Assembly (NCBI RefSeq): GCF_037040815.1
Contig: NZ_CP146232.1
Coordinates: 4,620,001 to 4,684,000 of the forward strand
Source of the DNA: Pararoseomonas sp. SCSIO 73927
Lineage (GTDB): Bacteria > Pseudomonadota > Alphaproteobacteria > Acetobacterales > Acetobacteraceae
Length of the DNA: 64,000 nt
Reading direction: 5' to 3'
Shown: piece by piece, positions 9,202-18,602 of the stretch
Layout of the letters: each line of letters starts with the position of its first letter
Numbering within the stretch: position 1 is the first letter of the stretch
The notes under the pieces: model-generated
Databases searched by the model: none
Seen by the model: only the letters and a program-made list of their open reading frames with translations
What the model was told of the DNA's origin: nothing
Position numbers and translations under genes: made by a program

Positions 9202-10445
9202 CAGCCCAGCCGGGCGGCCAGATCCGCCAGGGCCACCCTCTCCTGCGTGCCGGCGTCTAGGTCGCGCAGCTGCGCGGTGCCCTCCGCCAGTTCCTCGTCC
9301 CCGATGATCACCGCCGCGCGGGCGTTCAGGCGGTTGGCCCGCTCCATCCGGCGCTTGAGGTTGCCCTTGTACGCGACCTCGGCCGTGATGCCCGCGCGGC
9401 GGAGCGCCTGCACGGCGTCCAGCGCGGCGCCCTCGGCCGCCTCGCCGACGGGGATCACGGCCACGGGGCGCGGCGGGGTGGGCGCAGCCTCCAGCAGCAT
9501 GGAGAGGCGCTCGACGCCCGCCGCCCAGCCGACGGAGGGCGTGGGCGGGCCGCCCATCTCCTCCACCAGCCCGTCGTAGCGGCCGCCGCCCATTACCGTG
9601 CCCTGGGCGCCCAGGCGCTCCGTCACGAACTCGAAGGCGGTGTGGCTATAGTAGTCCAGGCCGCGGACGATGCGCGGGTTCTCCCGGAAGGGCACGCCGA
9701 AGCGCTCCAGCGCGCGCCGCACCTCGGCGTAGTGCCGGGCGGCGCCCTCCGTTAGGTGCTGGTGAATGGTCGGGGCATTCGCCACCAGGGCGCGGTCGCC
9801 GGGGTCCTTGCTGTCCACGATCCGCAGCGGGTTCTTCTCCAGCCGGCCGCGGCTCTCCTCGGACAGCTTGTCCACCGACGCCTGAAAATAGGCGACCAGG
9901 GCGGCGCGGTAGGCGTCGCGGCTCTCCGCGTCGCCGAGGGTGTTGATCTCCAGCACCGTGCCCTCGGTGATGCCGAGCGCCCCCTGAATGTGCCAGCCGC
10001 AGGCGATCACCTCCGCGTCCGCCAGCGGCTCGGCCGCGCCCATCACCTCGGCGCCGATCTGGTGGAACTGGCGGTAGCGGCCTTTCTGCGGCCGCTCGTA
10101 GCGGAACATCGGGCCGGCGTAGAACACCTTGCGGGGCAGGTTGGACTGGGTGAGCCCATTCGTCACCAAAGCCCGGCAGGCTCCCGCCGTACCCTCCGGC
10201 CGCAGCGTCACGCTCTCACCGCCCCGGTCCTGGAAGGTGTACATCTCCTTCGAGACGACGTCCGAGGTCTCGCCGAGGCTGCGGGAGAAGACACGGGTGT
10301 CCTCGAAGATCGGGGTGGACCACTCCTCGAGGCCGTAGAGGGAGGCGATGCGCCGGGCGGTGTCGATGACGTGGTGGTGCCGCCGGAACTCCTCGCCGAT
10401 CAGGTCGTGCGTGCCGCGGGCGGGCTGAAGATCGGGCTTGGCCAT
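9201..10445 (-). CDS. hisS: Histidine--tRNA ligase
   Basis: A 414-aa class-II aminoacyl-tRNA synthetase charging tRNA-His. Motif 2 is in [15 protein letters not shown] near 80; the histidine-specific elements are [13 protein letters not shown] near 262 and [14 protein letters not shown] near 288; the C-terminal anticodon-binding domain begins near 325. It leads the hisS-prfA-prmC run. The ATG at 10445 is about 150 nt from the divergent small membrane-protein gene, so that gap probably carries the operon promoter. Confidence 0.96.
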   Translation of the reverse strand: MAKPDLQPARGTHDLIGEEFRRHHHVIDTARRIASLYGLEEWSTPIFEDTRVFSRSLGETSDVVSKEMYTFQDRGGESVTLRPEGTAGACRALVTNGLTQSNLPRKVFYAGPMFRYERPQKGRYRQFHQIGAEVMGAAEPLADAEVIACGWHIQGALGITEGTVLEINTLGDAESRDAYRAALVAYFQASVDKLSEESRGRLEKNPLRIVDSKDPGDRALVANAPTIHQHLTEGAARHYAEVRRALERFGVPFRENPRIVRGLDYYSHTAFEFVTERLGAQGTVMGGGRYDGLVEEMGGPPTPSVGWAAGVERLSMLLEAAPTPPRPVAVIPVGEAAEGAALDAVQALRRAGITAEVAYKGNLKRRMERANRLNARAAVIIGDEELAEGTAQLRDLDAGTQERVALADLAARLG

Positions 10446-10597
10446 GGTGGCGGGCGGATTAGCAGCTTGGCGGTCCGTTGTCTTGAGGCAGGGAGTGGGG
10501 CGCAGCTACCGCAGGGGCGCATCGCCGGAGCCGCCCGCCCCGCGCCTTCGCCACGAATTCCATTCTGTGATCGATCCGAACCGGCTAGGGTCCGGGG

Positions 10598-10882
10598 ATG
10601 GTGTTCTGGCGGATTCTGTTCGGAATAAACGTGATCGCCGCCCTGGTGGCGGCCCTGTTCTTCGCCTGGGGCGTCTCGGACGGGTCGGTCAGCAGCTACA
10701 ACATCGGCATCTGGCTCGCGATCCTTGCCGCCGCCGCCGGGATCCCCGCCGGAGGCGCCATGCTCCGGTCTGCGGGCTATATGGTCCTCTCGGCGCTGCT
10801 CCTGCTGGTGCTGGCCGTGCCCGCCACCCTCTACGGCGTGTTCATCCTGATGCTGCTGATCCTGCAGCCGAGGTGGCACTGA
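10598..10882 (+). CDS. Small hydrophobic membrane protein, unknown function
   Basis: A 94-aa protein, not recognised. It has three likely membrane segments: about residues 5-24 (FGINVIAALVAALFFAWGV), 37-54 and 62-88, with a short basic tail (QPRWH). No catalytic motif is visible. It is divergent from hisS and faces a small minus-strand ORF; stops are 16 nt apart. Hydrophobicity and codon positions look like a real gene, but the ribosome site is weak. Confidence 0.6.
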   Translation: MVFWRILFGINVIAALVAALFFAWGVSDGSVSSYNIGIWLAILAAAAGIPAGGAMLRSAGYMVLSALLLLVLAVPATLYGVFILMLLILQPRWH

Positions 10883-10898
10883 CCCGAAGGGTGGGCGG

Positions 10899-11078
10899 CT
10901 AACCCTCCCGCAGCACCGTCACCGCGCGACGAAGGTGCTCCCTGGCGGCCTCGAACACCTCCGCGTCCGACTCGTCCAGAGGGCCGTGACCCTCCTCGAA
11001 CTCCTCCAGGAGGTCGAGGATGGCCTGCTCCATGGCAGCCAGGACGGGGTGCTGCTCCCCTTCTTCCGCGCTGGGCAT
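10899..11078 (-). CDS. Small acidic protein translationally coupled to ispG
   Basis: A 59-aa acidic protein (starts [13 protein letters not shown]) predicted to be mostly helical, with the segment AMEQAILDLLEEFEEG and a basic C-terminal helix. Its ATG at 11078 shares one base with the ispG stop (TGATG), the same coupling seen between well-known gene pairs in this window. A GTG one codon upstream is an alternative. I do not recognise the family. No cysteines, so an iron-sulfur role is unlikely. Confidence 0.5.
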   Translation of the reverse strand: MPSAEEGEQHPVLAAMEQAILDLLEEFEEGHGPLDESDAEVFEAAREHLRRAVTVLREG

Positions 11079-12241
11079 CACTCGGCCGCCTGGACCGCGA
11101 GGGGGATGTCGCCGACCGCCTCGGCGGCCTTCGCGGCCGCCTTCTCCGCCGCCAGCTTCTCGGCCCGGGCCTCCACCAGCCCAACGATATGATCGACCAT
11201 GTCGCCCGTCTTCGTCGTGTGGCTGGTCTTGCCGGCCGAGTAGACCATGTGCGTGCCCGACCCGCCGCCCGTGAGGCCGATATCCGTCATCAGCGCCTCG
11301 CCCGGCCCGTTCACCACGCAGCCGATGATGGAGAGGGTGATGGGCTGCTCGATATGCGCCAGCCTCTCCTCCAGTGCCTCAACGGTCTTGATGACGTTGA
11401 AGCCCTGCCGCGCGCAGGAGGGGCAGGAGATGATCTTCACGCCGCGGTGGCGGATGCCGAGCGACTTCAGGATGTCCCAGCCCACATGGACCTCCTCCTC
11501 CGGCTCGGCGGAGAGGGAGACGCGCAGCGTGTCGCCGATCCCGGCCCAGAGCAGGTTGCCCAGGCCGATGGAGGACTTCACGGTGCCGGCGCGCTTGCCG
11601 CCCGCTTCGGTGATGCCGATGTGCAGGGGGTGGTCGCAGGCCTCGGCCAGCTGCTGGTAGGCGGCCACGGCCAGGAAGACGTCGCTGGCCTTCACGCTGA
11701 TCTTGAACTGGTCGAAGTCGTTCTGCAGCAGGTGGTCGGCGTGCCACAGGGCGCTCTCCACCAGCGCCTCCGGGTTGGGCTCCCCGTACTTCTCCAGCAG
11801 GTGCTTCTCCAGGCTGCCGGCGTTCACGCCGATGCGGATGGAGCAGCCGTGGTCGCGCGCGGCCTTCACCACCTCCTTCACCCGCTCCGCGGAGCCGATG
11901 TTGCCGGGATTGATGCGCAGGCACGCGGCGCCGGCCTTCGCGGCCTCGATCGCGCGCTTGTAGTGGAAGTGAATGTCCGCCACGACCGGGACGTTCACCT
12001 CCCGGACGATCTCGGCCAGGGCGGCGGTGGACTCCTCGGTCGGGCAGGAGACGCGGACAATGTCCACCCCGGCGATCTCCGCCCGGCGGATCTGGGCAAT
12101 CGTCGCCTCGGCATCCTCGGTCGGGGTGTTCGTCATGGTCTGGACGGTGATCGGCGCATCCCCGCCCACGGGGACCTTTCCCACCATGATCTGGCGGGAC
12201 TTCCGGCGCTCGATGTGCTGGTAGGGGCGATAGGACGACAT
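11078..12241 (-). CDS. ispG: Flavodoxin/ferredoxin-dependent 4-hydroxy-3-methylbut-2-enyl-diphosphate synthase
   Basis: The penultimate enzyme of the MEP isoprenoid pathway, a [4Fe-4S] protein that reduces MEcPP to HMBPP. From ATG 12241 it is 387 aa. The cluster ligands are visible as CPSC near 270-275 and the cysteine of [12 protein letters not shown] near 304, matching the family. The frame is open to 12298, but family members start at the equivalent of MSSYRPYQ, so I chose 12241. dxs and ispA lie 30 kb away in the same window, so MEP genes are split over at least two loci. Confidence 0.94.
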   Translation of the reverse strand: MSSYRPYQHIERRKSRQIMVGKVPVGGDAPITVQTMTNTPTEDAEATIAQIRRAEIAGVDIVRVSCPTEESTAALAEIVREVNVPVVADIHFHYKRAIEAAKAGAACLRINPGNIGSAERVKEVVKAARDHGCSIRIGVNAGSLEKHLLEKYGEPNPEALVESALWHADHLLQNDFDQFKISVKASDVFLAVAAYQQLAEACDHPLHIGITEAGGKRAGTVKSSIGLGNLLWAGIGDTLRVSLSAEPEEEVHVGWDILKSLGIRHRGVKIISCPSCARQGFNVIKTVEALEERLAHIEQPITLSIIGCVVNGPGEALMTDIGLTGGGSGTHMVYSAGKTSHTTKTGDMVDHIVGLVEARAEKLAAEKAAAKAAEAVGDIPLAVQAAE

Positions 12242-12347
12242 GGACGGGACTTTCCCGAAGTGTCTCCCCGATATGGCAGGCGTTGGGCCGCCGGCCAAGG
12301 GATGATCGGGTGACCGGCCTTCCCGCGTCCGGCGGAAGGCCGGGGCG

Positions 12348-13460
12348 CTACCGCCCGGCCGGCGCGGGGCGGGGCTGGCGCAGCTGGTCGGGGACGAGCT
12401 GGACGTCGCGCACCACGCCGGTTCGCCCCTCCAGTACCGAGCTCGGCTGGCCGTCCACCACGATCTCCAGCCCCTGGGCCTTGCCGGTGGTGAGCACGAG
12501 TCCCTCCCGCGGCACGGCGTAGGTCTCGCCGGGGCGCAGCACGCGGTTCAGCACCGTCTGCCCGGAGCGGGGGTCGCGGAGCTGAACCCAGGACTCGTCC
12601 GTGGCGCGCAGCGTCAGGCGGTTGGGCGGCTCAGCGGGGGCCGATGGCGTGGTCGGCGGCGGGGGGGCCGGGGCAGCGGGCGCGGCGGCGACGGGTCCCG
12701 GACCGGGAACGGAGCCCTGGGCTGATCCCGGTCCGATGCCCGGGGCCGTTGATGGCGCCTGCCCGGGCAGGGCGGGCGGGCGGAAGCCGGACGGGGCGGC
12801 GCCGGCGGGGCCGGGCCCTGCCGACAGGGCGGTCCCGGCCGCGGGCGGCGCCGCAGGGGCCACGATCTGCGCCCCGGCCGGGCCGCCGGGCGCGGGCGGG
12901 GTCACCCCCGGCCGGCCCGCCGCGGCGCCGGGCGTCGCCTGGCCGAGCGTGGGGGGCAGCACGGGGGCGGTCTCGGCCGGGGGCAGCCCGGCGGCCTGCC
13001 GCGCGTCGCGCGCCGCCTGCTCGATCCGGGCGGGGACGGGCGGAACCCCGTCCACCGTGCGGTCGGCCGAGCCGCTCCAGCGCCACCAGGCGGCGTAGGC
13101 GCCGACCATGATGACGGCGCCGAGCAGCAGCACCACCCCGGCGGGAATGCCGCGCTCCGGCACTGGCTCGGGGAAGACAAGGTCCCTGCCCCGCCCCGGC
13201 GCGCCCGTCTCGCGGTAGCGGCGGGCCATGTCGTCGGCGTCCAGTCCCAGCGCGCGGGCATAGGTGCGGACGAATCCCACCGCATAGGCAGGGCCGGGAA
13301 GGTCGCGGCTGCGACCCTCCTCCAGCGCGGCGAGGTAGCGGCGGTTGATGCGGAGGCTGTCCGCCACCTCCTCCAGCGTGGCGCCCAGGGCAAGGCGGGC
13401 GTCACGCAGTTCCTCGCCCACGCGGGCCGCCTCCGCCGTCATCATCTCGGGCCTTACCAT
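12348..13460 (-). CDS. RodZ-like helix-turn-helix transmembrane protein
   Basis: A 370-aa protein with a cytoplasmic HTH_25 domain (residues about 14-85, with [19 protein letters not shown]), one transmembrane helix near 120-140 ([18 protein letters not shown]), a long Pro/Ala/Gly-rich linker (about 150-280) and a C-terminal DUF4115 beta-domain ending [10 protein letters not shown]. This is the architecture of the cytoskeletal shape factor RodZ, which binds MreB; no mreB gene is in the window. It lies directly upstream of ispG, a conserved alphaproteobacterial arrangement. ATG 13442 is an alternative start. Confidence 0.82.
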   Translation of the reverse strand: MVRPEMMTAEAARVGEELRDARLALGATLEEVADSLRINRRYLAALEEGRSRDLPGPAYAVGFVRTYARALGLDADDMARRYRETGAPGRGRDLVFPEPVPERGIPAGVVLLLGAVIMVGAYAAWWRWSGSADRTVDGVPPVPARIEQAARDARQAAGLPPAETAPVLPPTLGQATPGAAAGRPGVTPPAPGGPAGAQIVAPAAPPAAGTALSAGPGPAGAAPSGFRPPALPGQAPSTAPGIGPGSAQGSVPGPGPVAAAPAAPAPPPPTTPSAPAEPPNRLTLRATDESWVQLRDPRSGQTVLNRVLRPGETYAVPREGLVLTTGKAQGLEIVVDGQPSSVLEGRTGVVRDVQLVPDQLRQPRPAPAGR

Positions 13461-13620
13461 CGGGGAAACGGGACTTCTCGGGGTGGAACGGGGCAGTCGT
13501 AACGCGCGGGGCGGGGGGGCGGAAGCCCCACCCCGTCACCCTACCGCATCACGTTGTCTCGGCCCGGTCCGGAGCGCCGCGGCGGCGCTGCGCGGGGCCG
13601 GAACGGGAATTTCAGGCCTT

Positions 13621-13639
13621 GCCGGCGGGGCGTGCCGGC
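13621..13639 (-). terminator. Short hairpin after the nitronate monooxygenase-like gene
   Basis: GCCGGC (13621-13626) pairs with GCCGGC (13634-13639) across a 7-nt loop, 3 nt beyond the stop at 13642. The stem is short and there is no U-tract. Confidence 0.35.
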
Positions 13640-13641
13640 GC

Positions 13642-14775
13642 TCAGCCCGCCCGGGCGGCGAGCACGGCGGCGGCCTGGGCCGTCAGCTCGGCCAGGATCT
13701 CGGCCACCGGGGCCTCCTTCGTCACCATGCCGACGCTCTGCCCGGCCATGAGGGAGCCGTTCTCCACGTCGCCGTCGATCACGGCGCGGCGCAGGGCGCC
13801 GGCCCAGAAGTGCTCGATGTCCAGCTGCGCCGCCGTCCTGTCCAGCTCGCCGGACTGGTGGCGGCGGATCACCTCGGCCTGGTGCACGAGGAACTGCTTC
13901 GTGCCCTCGTTCTGCAGCGCGCGGACGGGGATCACGGGGAAGCGCTCGTCCAGCTGCACGGTCGGCAGCGCGTCGCGCGCCGCGCCGCGGAGGAAGGCCT
14001 GCTTGAACCGGGGATGCGCGATGCTCTCCGCCGCGCAGACGAAGCGGGTGCCCATCTGCACGCCGGCCGCGCCCATCTCGAGGTAGGAGACCATCGCCTC
14101 CCCCCGGCCGATGCCGCCGGCGACGAAGACCGGCACCTCGGCGGCCATGGCAGGCAGGATTTCCTGCGCGAGCACGTTGAGGGAAACGGGGCCGATATGG
14201 CCGCCCGCCTCCGACCCCTCGATCACCAGCGCGTCCGCGCCGGAGCGGACGAGCTTCTTCGCCAGCGCCAGCGCCGGGGCGAAGCACACCACCTTCGCGC
14301 CGCCTTCCTTCGCGTTGCGGATGGCGGGGGTGGGCGGGATGCCGCCGGCGAAGACGATATGGCCCACCTTCGCGTCGAGGCAGGTCTGCACCAGCGCGTC
14401 CAGCATGGGATGCATGGTGATGAGGTTCACGCCGAAGGGGCGGTCCGTCAGCGCCTGGGTGGCCGCGATCTCCTCGGCCAGCCGCGGCGGCTCCATCGCC
14501 CCGCAGGCGATCACCCCGAAAGCGCCGGCATTGGACAGGGCGGCGACGAGGTTGCGCTCGCTGATCCAGGACATGGCACCGCCCATGACGGCGACATCGC
14601 TGCCCAGGAAGGCCGCGCCGCGCGCCATCAGCGCCCGCAAGCGGGCGCGGGCGGCCTCATTTGAGGGACCGGCCGGGGGCGGCGGCACCGGCCCGCCCGC
14701 GGTCTCCGCCGCGCGGGTGCCGGGCGTATCGCCCTGGGCGGGCGGAACCCGGGAGACGTCCAGCTCGATGCCCAT
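13642..14775 (-). CDS. Nitronate monooxygenase / FabK-like FMN oxidoreductase
   Basis: A 377-aa TIM-barrel flavoprotein of the 2-nitropropane dioxygenase family. Core signatures are MGGAMSWISERNLVAALSNAG (about 63-83), EGSEAGGHIG near 186 and the FMN phosphate loop FVAGGIGRGEAMVSYLEMGA near 215-235, followed by GVQMGTRF. The family includes nitronate monooxygenases and the FabK enoyl-ACP reductases, and sequence alone does not decide; a true FabI is encoded at 36257. An unusual proline-rich N-terminal extension of about 45 residues precedes the barrel. ATG 14775 overlaps the lysC stop by one base, supporting this start. Confidence 0.82.
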   Translation of the reverse strand: MGIELDVSRVPPAQGDTPGTRAAETAGGPVPPPPAGPSNEAARARLRALMARGAAFLGSDVAVMGGAMSWISERNLVAALSNAGAFGVIACGAMEPPRLAEEIAATQALTDRPFGVNLITMHPMLDALVQTCLDAKVGHIVFAGGIPPTPAIRNAKEGGAKVVCFAPALALAKKLVRSGADALVIEGSEAGGHIGPVSLNVLAQEILPAMAAEVPVFVAGGIGRGEAMVSYLEMGAAGVQMGTRFVCAAESIAHPRFKQAFLRGAARDALPTVQLDERFPVIPVRALQNEGTKQFLVHQAEVIRRHQSGELDRTAAQLDIEHFWAGALRRAVIDGDVENGSLMAGQSVGMVTKEAPVAEILAELTAQAAAVLAARAG

Positions 14776-15995
14776 CAGGCCGGGGCGTCCAGCCCGTAGG
14801 CGGTGTGCAGGGCGCGCACCGCCAGCTCCGTGTACTCGGCGCCGACCAGCACGCTCGTCTTGATCTCGCTGGTGGAGATGACCTGGATGTTGATCCCCTT
14901 CTCCGCCAGCGTCTTGAACATCGTCGCCGCCACGCCCGCATGGCTGCGCATGCCGATGCCGACGATGGAGATCTTCGTCACCTCCGGGTCGGCCAGCACC
15001 TCGGCGTAGCCGATGCTCGCGCGCTCCTTCTCAAGCACCTCGCGGGCGCGCGGCACGTCGGCCTTGCCGACGGTGAAGGTCATGTCCGTCGTGCCGTCCG
15101 AGGCCAGGTTCTGCACGATCATGTCCACGTTCACGTTGGCGTCCGCCAGCGGGCCGAACACCGTGGCCGCGATGCCCGGCTTGTCCGGCACCCGGCGCAG
15201 CGTGACCTTCGCCTCGTCACGGGAATAGGCGACACCCGTCACCAGCGGCTGTTCCACGATCTCGTCCTCGTCCACCACCATCGAGCCCGGCCTGTCCTCG
15301 AAGGAGGAGAGGACCTGGACCCGGACCTTCTGCTTCATCGCCAGTTCGACCGACCGGGTCTGCAGCACCTTCGCGCCGACCGAGGCCAGTTCCAGCATTT
15401 CCTCATACGCCACGGCCTGCAGCTTGCGCGCCCGCGGCACGATGCGCGGATCGGTCGTGTAGATGCCGTCCACGTCCGTGTAGATGTCGCAGCGGTCGGC
15501 CTTCACCGCCGCCGCGATCGCGACCGCCGAGAGGTCGGACCCACCGCGGCCGAGGGTGGCCACGCGCTCCTCCGGCCCGATGCCCTGGAAGCCCGCGATG
15601 ACCGGCACCTGGCCGCGCCCCATGGCGGCGACGAGGCGGGAGCCGTCGATCTCCTCCACCCGCGCCTTGCCGTGCGCGCCGTCCGTGCTGATCGGGATCT
15701 GCCAGCCCTGCCAGGAGCGGGCCTCCACGCCGATCGTCTGCAGCGCGATGGAGAGCAGCCCGATGGTCACCTGCTCCCCGGTGGCGACCACCGTGTCGTA
15801 CTCCCGCGCGTCGTGCAGCGGCGACAGGTCGGAGCACCACTTCACCAGCTGGTTGGTGACGCCGGACATGGCGGAGACGACGACCGACACCTCGTGGCCG
15901 GCCTCCACCTCGCGCTTCACGCGGGTGGCGACGTTGCGGATGCGGTCCAGGTCGGCGACGGAGGTGCCGCCGAACTTCATGACGATGCGGGCCAT
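14775..15995 (-). CDS. lysC: Aspartate kinase
   Basis: A 406-aa monofunctional aspartokinase that phosphorylates L-aspartate at the entry to lysine, threonine and methionine synthesis. It starts MARIVMKFGGTSVAD with the KFGG substrate motif; FQGIGPEERVATLGRGGSD (near 155-175) is the nucleotide-binding region, and YTDVDGIYTTDPR follows near 198. Two C-terminal ACT domains (about 265-400) predict allosteric feedback by amino acids. The frame extends upstream to 16097, but ATG 15995 matches the family start. dapD, dapE of the same pathway lie at 48-50 kb. Confidence 0.95.
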   Translation of the reverse strand: MARIVMKFGGTSVADLDRIRNVATRVKREVEAGHEVSVVVSAMSGVTNQLVKWCSDLSPLHDAREYDTVVATGEQVTIGLLSIALQTIGVEARSWQGWQIPISTDGAHGKARVEEIDGSRLVAAMGRGQVPVIAGFQGIGPEERVATLGRGGSDLSAVAIAAAVKADRCDIYTDVDGIYTTDPRIVPRARKLQAVAYEEMLELASVGAKVLQTRSVELAMKQKVRVQVLSSFEDRPGSMVVDEDEIVEQPLVTGVAYSRDEAKVTLRRVPDKPGIAATVFGPLADANVNVDMIVQNLASDGTTDMTFTVGKADVPRAREVLEKERASIGYAEVLADPEVTKISIVGIGMRSHAGVAATMFKTLAEKGINIQVISTSEIKTSVLVGAEYTELAVRALHTAYGLDAPA

Positions 15996-16124
15996 CGGGT
16001 GCTGGGTGACTGCCGTGTCTGTGGGCGAGATGGAGCGCGCGCGGGTTGCGCCCCGGCGCGGGGCGGCACAGATACCGGCCCCGGCCCCCATGGGCAACCT
16101 CGGCCGGCTTTCAGGGGATCAGCG

Positions 16125-16841
16125 ATGCAGCAGGGCACCGTCCGGGCCAGCGAAGTGGCCAAGTTCGACGCCCTGGCGGCCGAGTGGTGGCAGCCGCGCG
16201 GCCCCATGGCCCCGCTGCACGCCATGAACCCCCTCCGCACCGGCTGGATCGCGGAGAGGCTGGCGGCCCGCCATGGCCGTACGGGGCGCGATCTCTCCGG
16301 CCTGCGCGTGCTGGACGTGGGCTGCGGCGCCGGGCTGGCAAGCGAGGCCCTGGCTAGGTTCGGCGCGGAGGTGACGGGGCTGGACGCGGCGGGCGCCGCC
16401 CTTGCCGCCGCCCGCGCCCATGCGGAGGCCGGCGGCCTCACCATCGACTACCGGGAGGGCCGGCCGGAGGACCTTTCCGGCACCTGGGACGCCGTGGTCT
16501 CGCTGGAAGTGATCGAGCACGTGGAGGAACGGGCCAGGTTCCTGGCCTCCCTGGCCGGGGTCACAGGCCCGGGCGGGGCGGTGTTCCTCTCCACCCTTAA
16601 TCGCACGGCCCGGTCCTTCCTCATCGCGAAGCTCGGGGCGGAGTACGTGCTGCGGCTGCTGCCGCGCGGCACGCATGACTGGAAGATGTTCGTGACGCCG
16701 GCCGAACTGGGCGCCGGGCTCCGCCAGGCGGGGCTGCGCGTGGCCGACATTGCCGGGATGAGCTTCGATCCCCTCTCCGGCCGGTGGCGGGAGAGCCGGG
16801 ACTTGGCGGTGAACTACATCGCCATGGCGGAGAAGGGCTGA
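16125..16841 (+). CDS. ubiG: Bifunctional 3-demethylubiquinol / 2-polyprenyl-6-hydroxyphenol O-methyltransferase
   Basis: A 238-aa SAM-dependent O-methyltransferase that acts twice in ubiquinone synthesis. It contains FDALAAEWWQPRGPM near 15, the HAMNPLR motif near 32, glycine-rich LDVGCGAGLASEALA near 66, VVSLEVIEHVEE near 125 and the C-terminal GTHDWKMFVTPAEL characteristic of UbiG. ATG 16125 has AGGGGAT about 7 nt upstream. It diverges from lysC (129-nt shared upstream gap) and converges on the DUF1178 gene. Confidence 0.95.
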   Translation: MQQGTVRASEVAKFDALAAEWWQPRGPMAPLHAMNPLRTGWIAERLAARHGRTGRDLSGLRVLDVGCGAGLASEALARFGAEVTGLDAAGAALAAARAHAEAGGLTIDYREGRPEDLSGTWDAVVSLEVIEHVEERARFLASLAGVTGPGGAVFLSTLNRTARSFLIAKLGAEYVLRLLPRGTHDWKMFVTPAELGAGLRQAGLRVADIAGMSFDPLSGRWRESRDLAVNYIAMAEKG

Positions 16842-16847
16842 ACCGCC

Positions 16848-17315
16848 CTACCCGTCGGCCCGAGGCACCCAGGGGATGCTGCCGATCTCGATGCCCTCAT
16901 CGGCCAGGGCCTCGGCCTCCTCGGGCGTCGCGTCGCCGTAGATGCCGCGGCGCTCGCTCTCGCCCCGGTGCATCTTGCGCGCCTCCTCGGCGAAGTCGCG
17001 CCCGACATGGTCGCAATTCTTCTCCACCTCGGCCCGCATGCGCTGGAGCAGCGCGATGAGCTGGGCAGGCATCGGCCCGGCCGTCGCCGCGCGCTCCTGG
17101 GGAACGGGGGGCGGCTCGGCCGGGGATGCGGCGGGCACGGGCTCCGCCCGCAGCTTGGCGATGGCGGGCGCCATCAGGTCCCGCCGCGCCCGCGTGTCGC
17201 CACAGACCGGGCAATCGACCATCCCGGCGGCGGCCAGCTTGTCGAAGGCGGCACTGTCCTTGAACCACCCGTCGAAGCCGTGGTCCTGGCTGCAGCGAAG
17301 CTGGTAGTGGATCAT
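16848..17315 (-). CDS. DUF1178 family protein
   Basis: A 155-aa protein beginning MIHYQLRCSQDHGFDGWF, the conserved start of DUF1178. A CPVCG knuckle near 35 with an earlier cysteine at 8 suggests a zinc site. The middle (about 60-85) is proline-rich and variable; the C-terminal half has DHVGRDFAEEARKMHRGE and RGIYGDATPEEAEAL, the conserved family block. Function unknown. It follows comF and grxC on the same strand, a common alphaproteobacterial arrangement. Confidence 0.88.
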   Translation of the reverse strand: MIHYQLRCSQDHGFDGWFKDSAAFDKLAAAGMVDCPVCGDTRARRDLMAPAIAKLRAEPVPAASPAEPPPVPQERAATAGPMPAQLIALLQRMRAEVEKNCDHVGRDFAEEARKMHRGESERRGIYGDATPEEAEALADEGIEIGSIPWVPRADG

Positions 17316-17405
17316 CTCGTATCTGCTGGTCTGGGGCGCACGTCGCGCCCTTCTGGCACTCCCGGGATGGAAGTGCCAGCCTCGTGACGGCTGCGTGACG
17401 CCGGA

Positions 17406-17663
17406 TCAGGCGGCGAGCAGGGCATCCAGCTTGCCGGCGCGCTCCAGCGCCGCCAGATCATCCGAGCCGCCGATCGCCTGCCCGCCGATGAAGATCTGCG
17501 GCACGGTGGTGCGCCCGCCGGAGCGCTCGATCGCCGTCTTGCGCGCGGCGGAGCCGCCCGGCGCGTCGATCTCCTGGAAGGATGCCCCCTTGCGCGTCAG
17601 CAGCGCCTTGGCGCGATCGCAATAGGGGCAGAAGGGGATGGTGTAGATCTCGATCTCGGGCAT
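17406..17663 (-). CDS. grxC: Glutaredoxin 3
   Basis: An 85-aa dithiol glutaredoxin using glutathione to reduce disulfides. The active site CPYC lies at about residues 11-14 (IPFCPYCDRAK); the cis-proline is in TTVPQIFIGG near 51-60 and the GSDDL glutathione-binding motif follows near 66. ATG 17663 fits the family; an in-frame ATG at 17672 would add three residues. It lies 31 nt downstream of comF. Confidence 0.95.
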   Translation of the reverse strand: MPEIEIYTIPFCPYCDRAKALLTRKGASFQEIDAPGGSAARKTAIERSGGRTTVPQIFIGGQAIGGSDDLAALERAGKLDALLAA

Positions 17664-17694
17664 CCCGCGCATCTCGGTAACGGAAGGGCGCGCT

Positions 17695-18480
17695 TCAAGG
17701 CACCGACTTGCCGGAGGCGAGCCGATCCGACAGGCGGGGGTCGGCCACACGGGCCGCCGCCAGCACCTCCACCCCGGCCGCGCCGGCCTTCAGCAGCGCT
17801 GCGGCACAGGCCTCGGCCGTCGCGCCGCTGGTCAGCACGTCGTCCACCAGCAGCACCCGCCGGCCTTCCAGGCACGGCCGGGCTCGGGGCAGGGCCTCCA
17901 CCGCCCCGGCCAGGGCCGCCCGCCGCGCCTCGGCACTCAGGCTCCCGAGCGGCGGGGTGGGCCGCACACGGCGCAGCGCGTCCGGCAGCACGGGACGTCC
18001 CGCGATCCGGCCCAGCCGCATGGCCAGCAGCGCTGCCTGGTTGTAGCGCCGGGCCAGGAGGCGCCGCCGGTGGATCGGCACGGGCACCAGCAGTTCCGCC
18101 CTGTCCAGCAGCGCCGTGCCGGCCGCGGCCATGTGCCGGGCGAGCGGGAGGGCCAGCTCCGTCCGGTCCGCGTGTTTCAGGGGCAGCACCAGCCGGGCCA
18201 CCGCGTCGTTGTAGGCGAAGGCCGCGCGGGCCCGGGTGAACAGCGGCGGACGGGCCGTGCAGGCCGGGCAGAGCCCGCCCTCGCCGATGCCGTCATGCTC
18301 GAAGGGCACGCCGCAGACCCGGCACATCGGCGCGACGATCAGGTGCAGGCCGCCGAAGCAGGCGGGGCAGAGCGCCCCCTGCTCCAGCACAGGCTCGTCG
18401 CAGGAAAGGCATTGCGGCGGCAGGACCGCGTCCAGCAGCCCCGTCACACCCCGGCGCAACGCGCCCGACAGGGCCTGCAT
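17695..18480 (-). CDS. ComF family phosphoribosyltransferase-like protein
   Basis: A 261-aa protein with an N-terminal double zinc-ribbon (CLSC, CPAC, CRVC and CPAC within the first 80 residues) and a C-terminal type-I phosphoribosyltransferase domain with the PRPP loop VLLVDDVLTSGATAEAC near 210-226. ComF homologues take part in DNA uptake or recombination in some bacteria; in alphaproteobacteria the role is not settled. ATG 18480 is preceded by a good GAAGGGGG ribosome site. Reading continues upstream to 18588 without family similarity. Confidence 0.88.
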   Translation of the reverse strand: MQALSGALRRGVTGLLDAVLPPQCLSCDEPVLEQGALCPACFGGLHLIVAPMCRVCGVPFEHDGIGEGGLCPACTARPPLFTRARAAFAYNDAVARLVLPLKHADRTELALPLARHMAAAGTALLDRAELLVPVPIHRRRLLARRYNQAALLAMRLGRIAGRPVLPDALRRVRPTPPLGSLSAEARRAALAGAVEALPRARPCLEGRRVLLVDDVLTSGATAEACAAALLKAGAAGVEVLAAARVADPRLSDRLASGKSVP

Positions 18481-18602
18481 GCCCCCTTCCCTCTCCCGCC
18501 TCGCCGAACCATCGCAGGCCGCGGCAGGGCGTGGAAGGCCCGCTGCAAGCCCGGCCGCAACGCCCACTGGCGGCGGGGGCGCCGGCACGACATATCCCGG
18601 CG

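Noticed and set aside
15996..16097. N-terminal extension of lysC to 16097
   Set aside because: The extra 34 residues have no family similarity; aspartokinases begin at the MARIVMKFGG equivalent.
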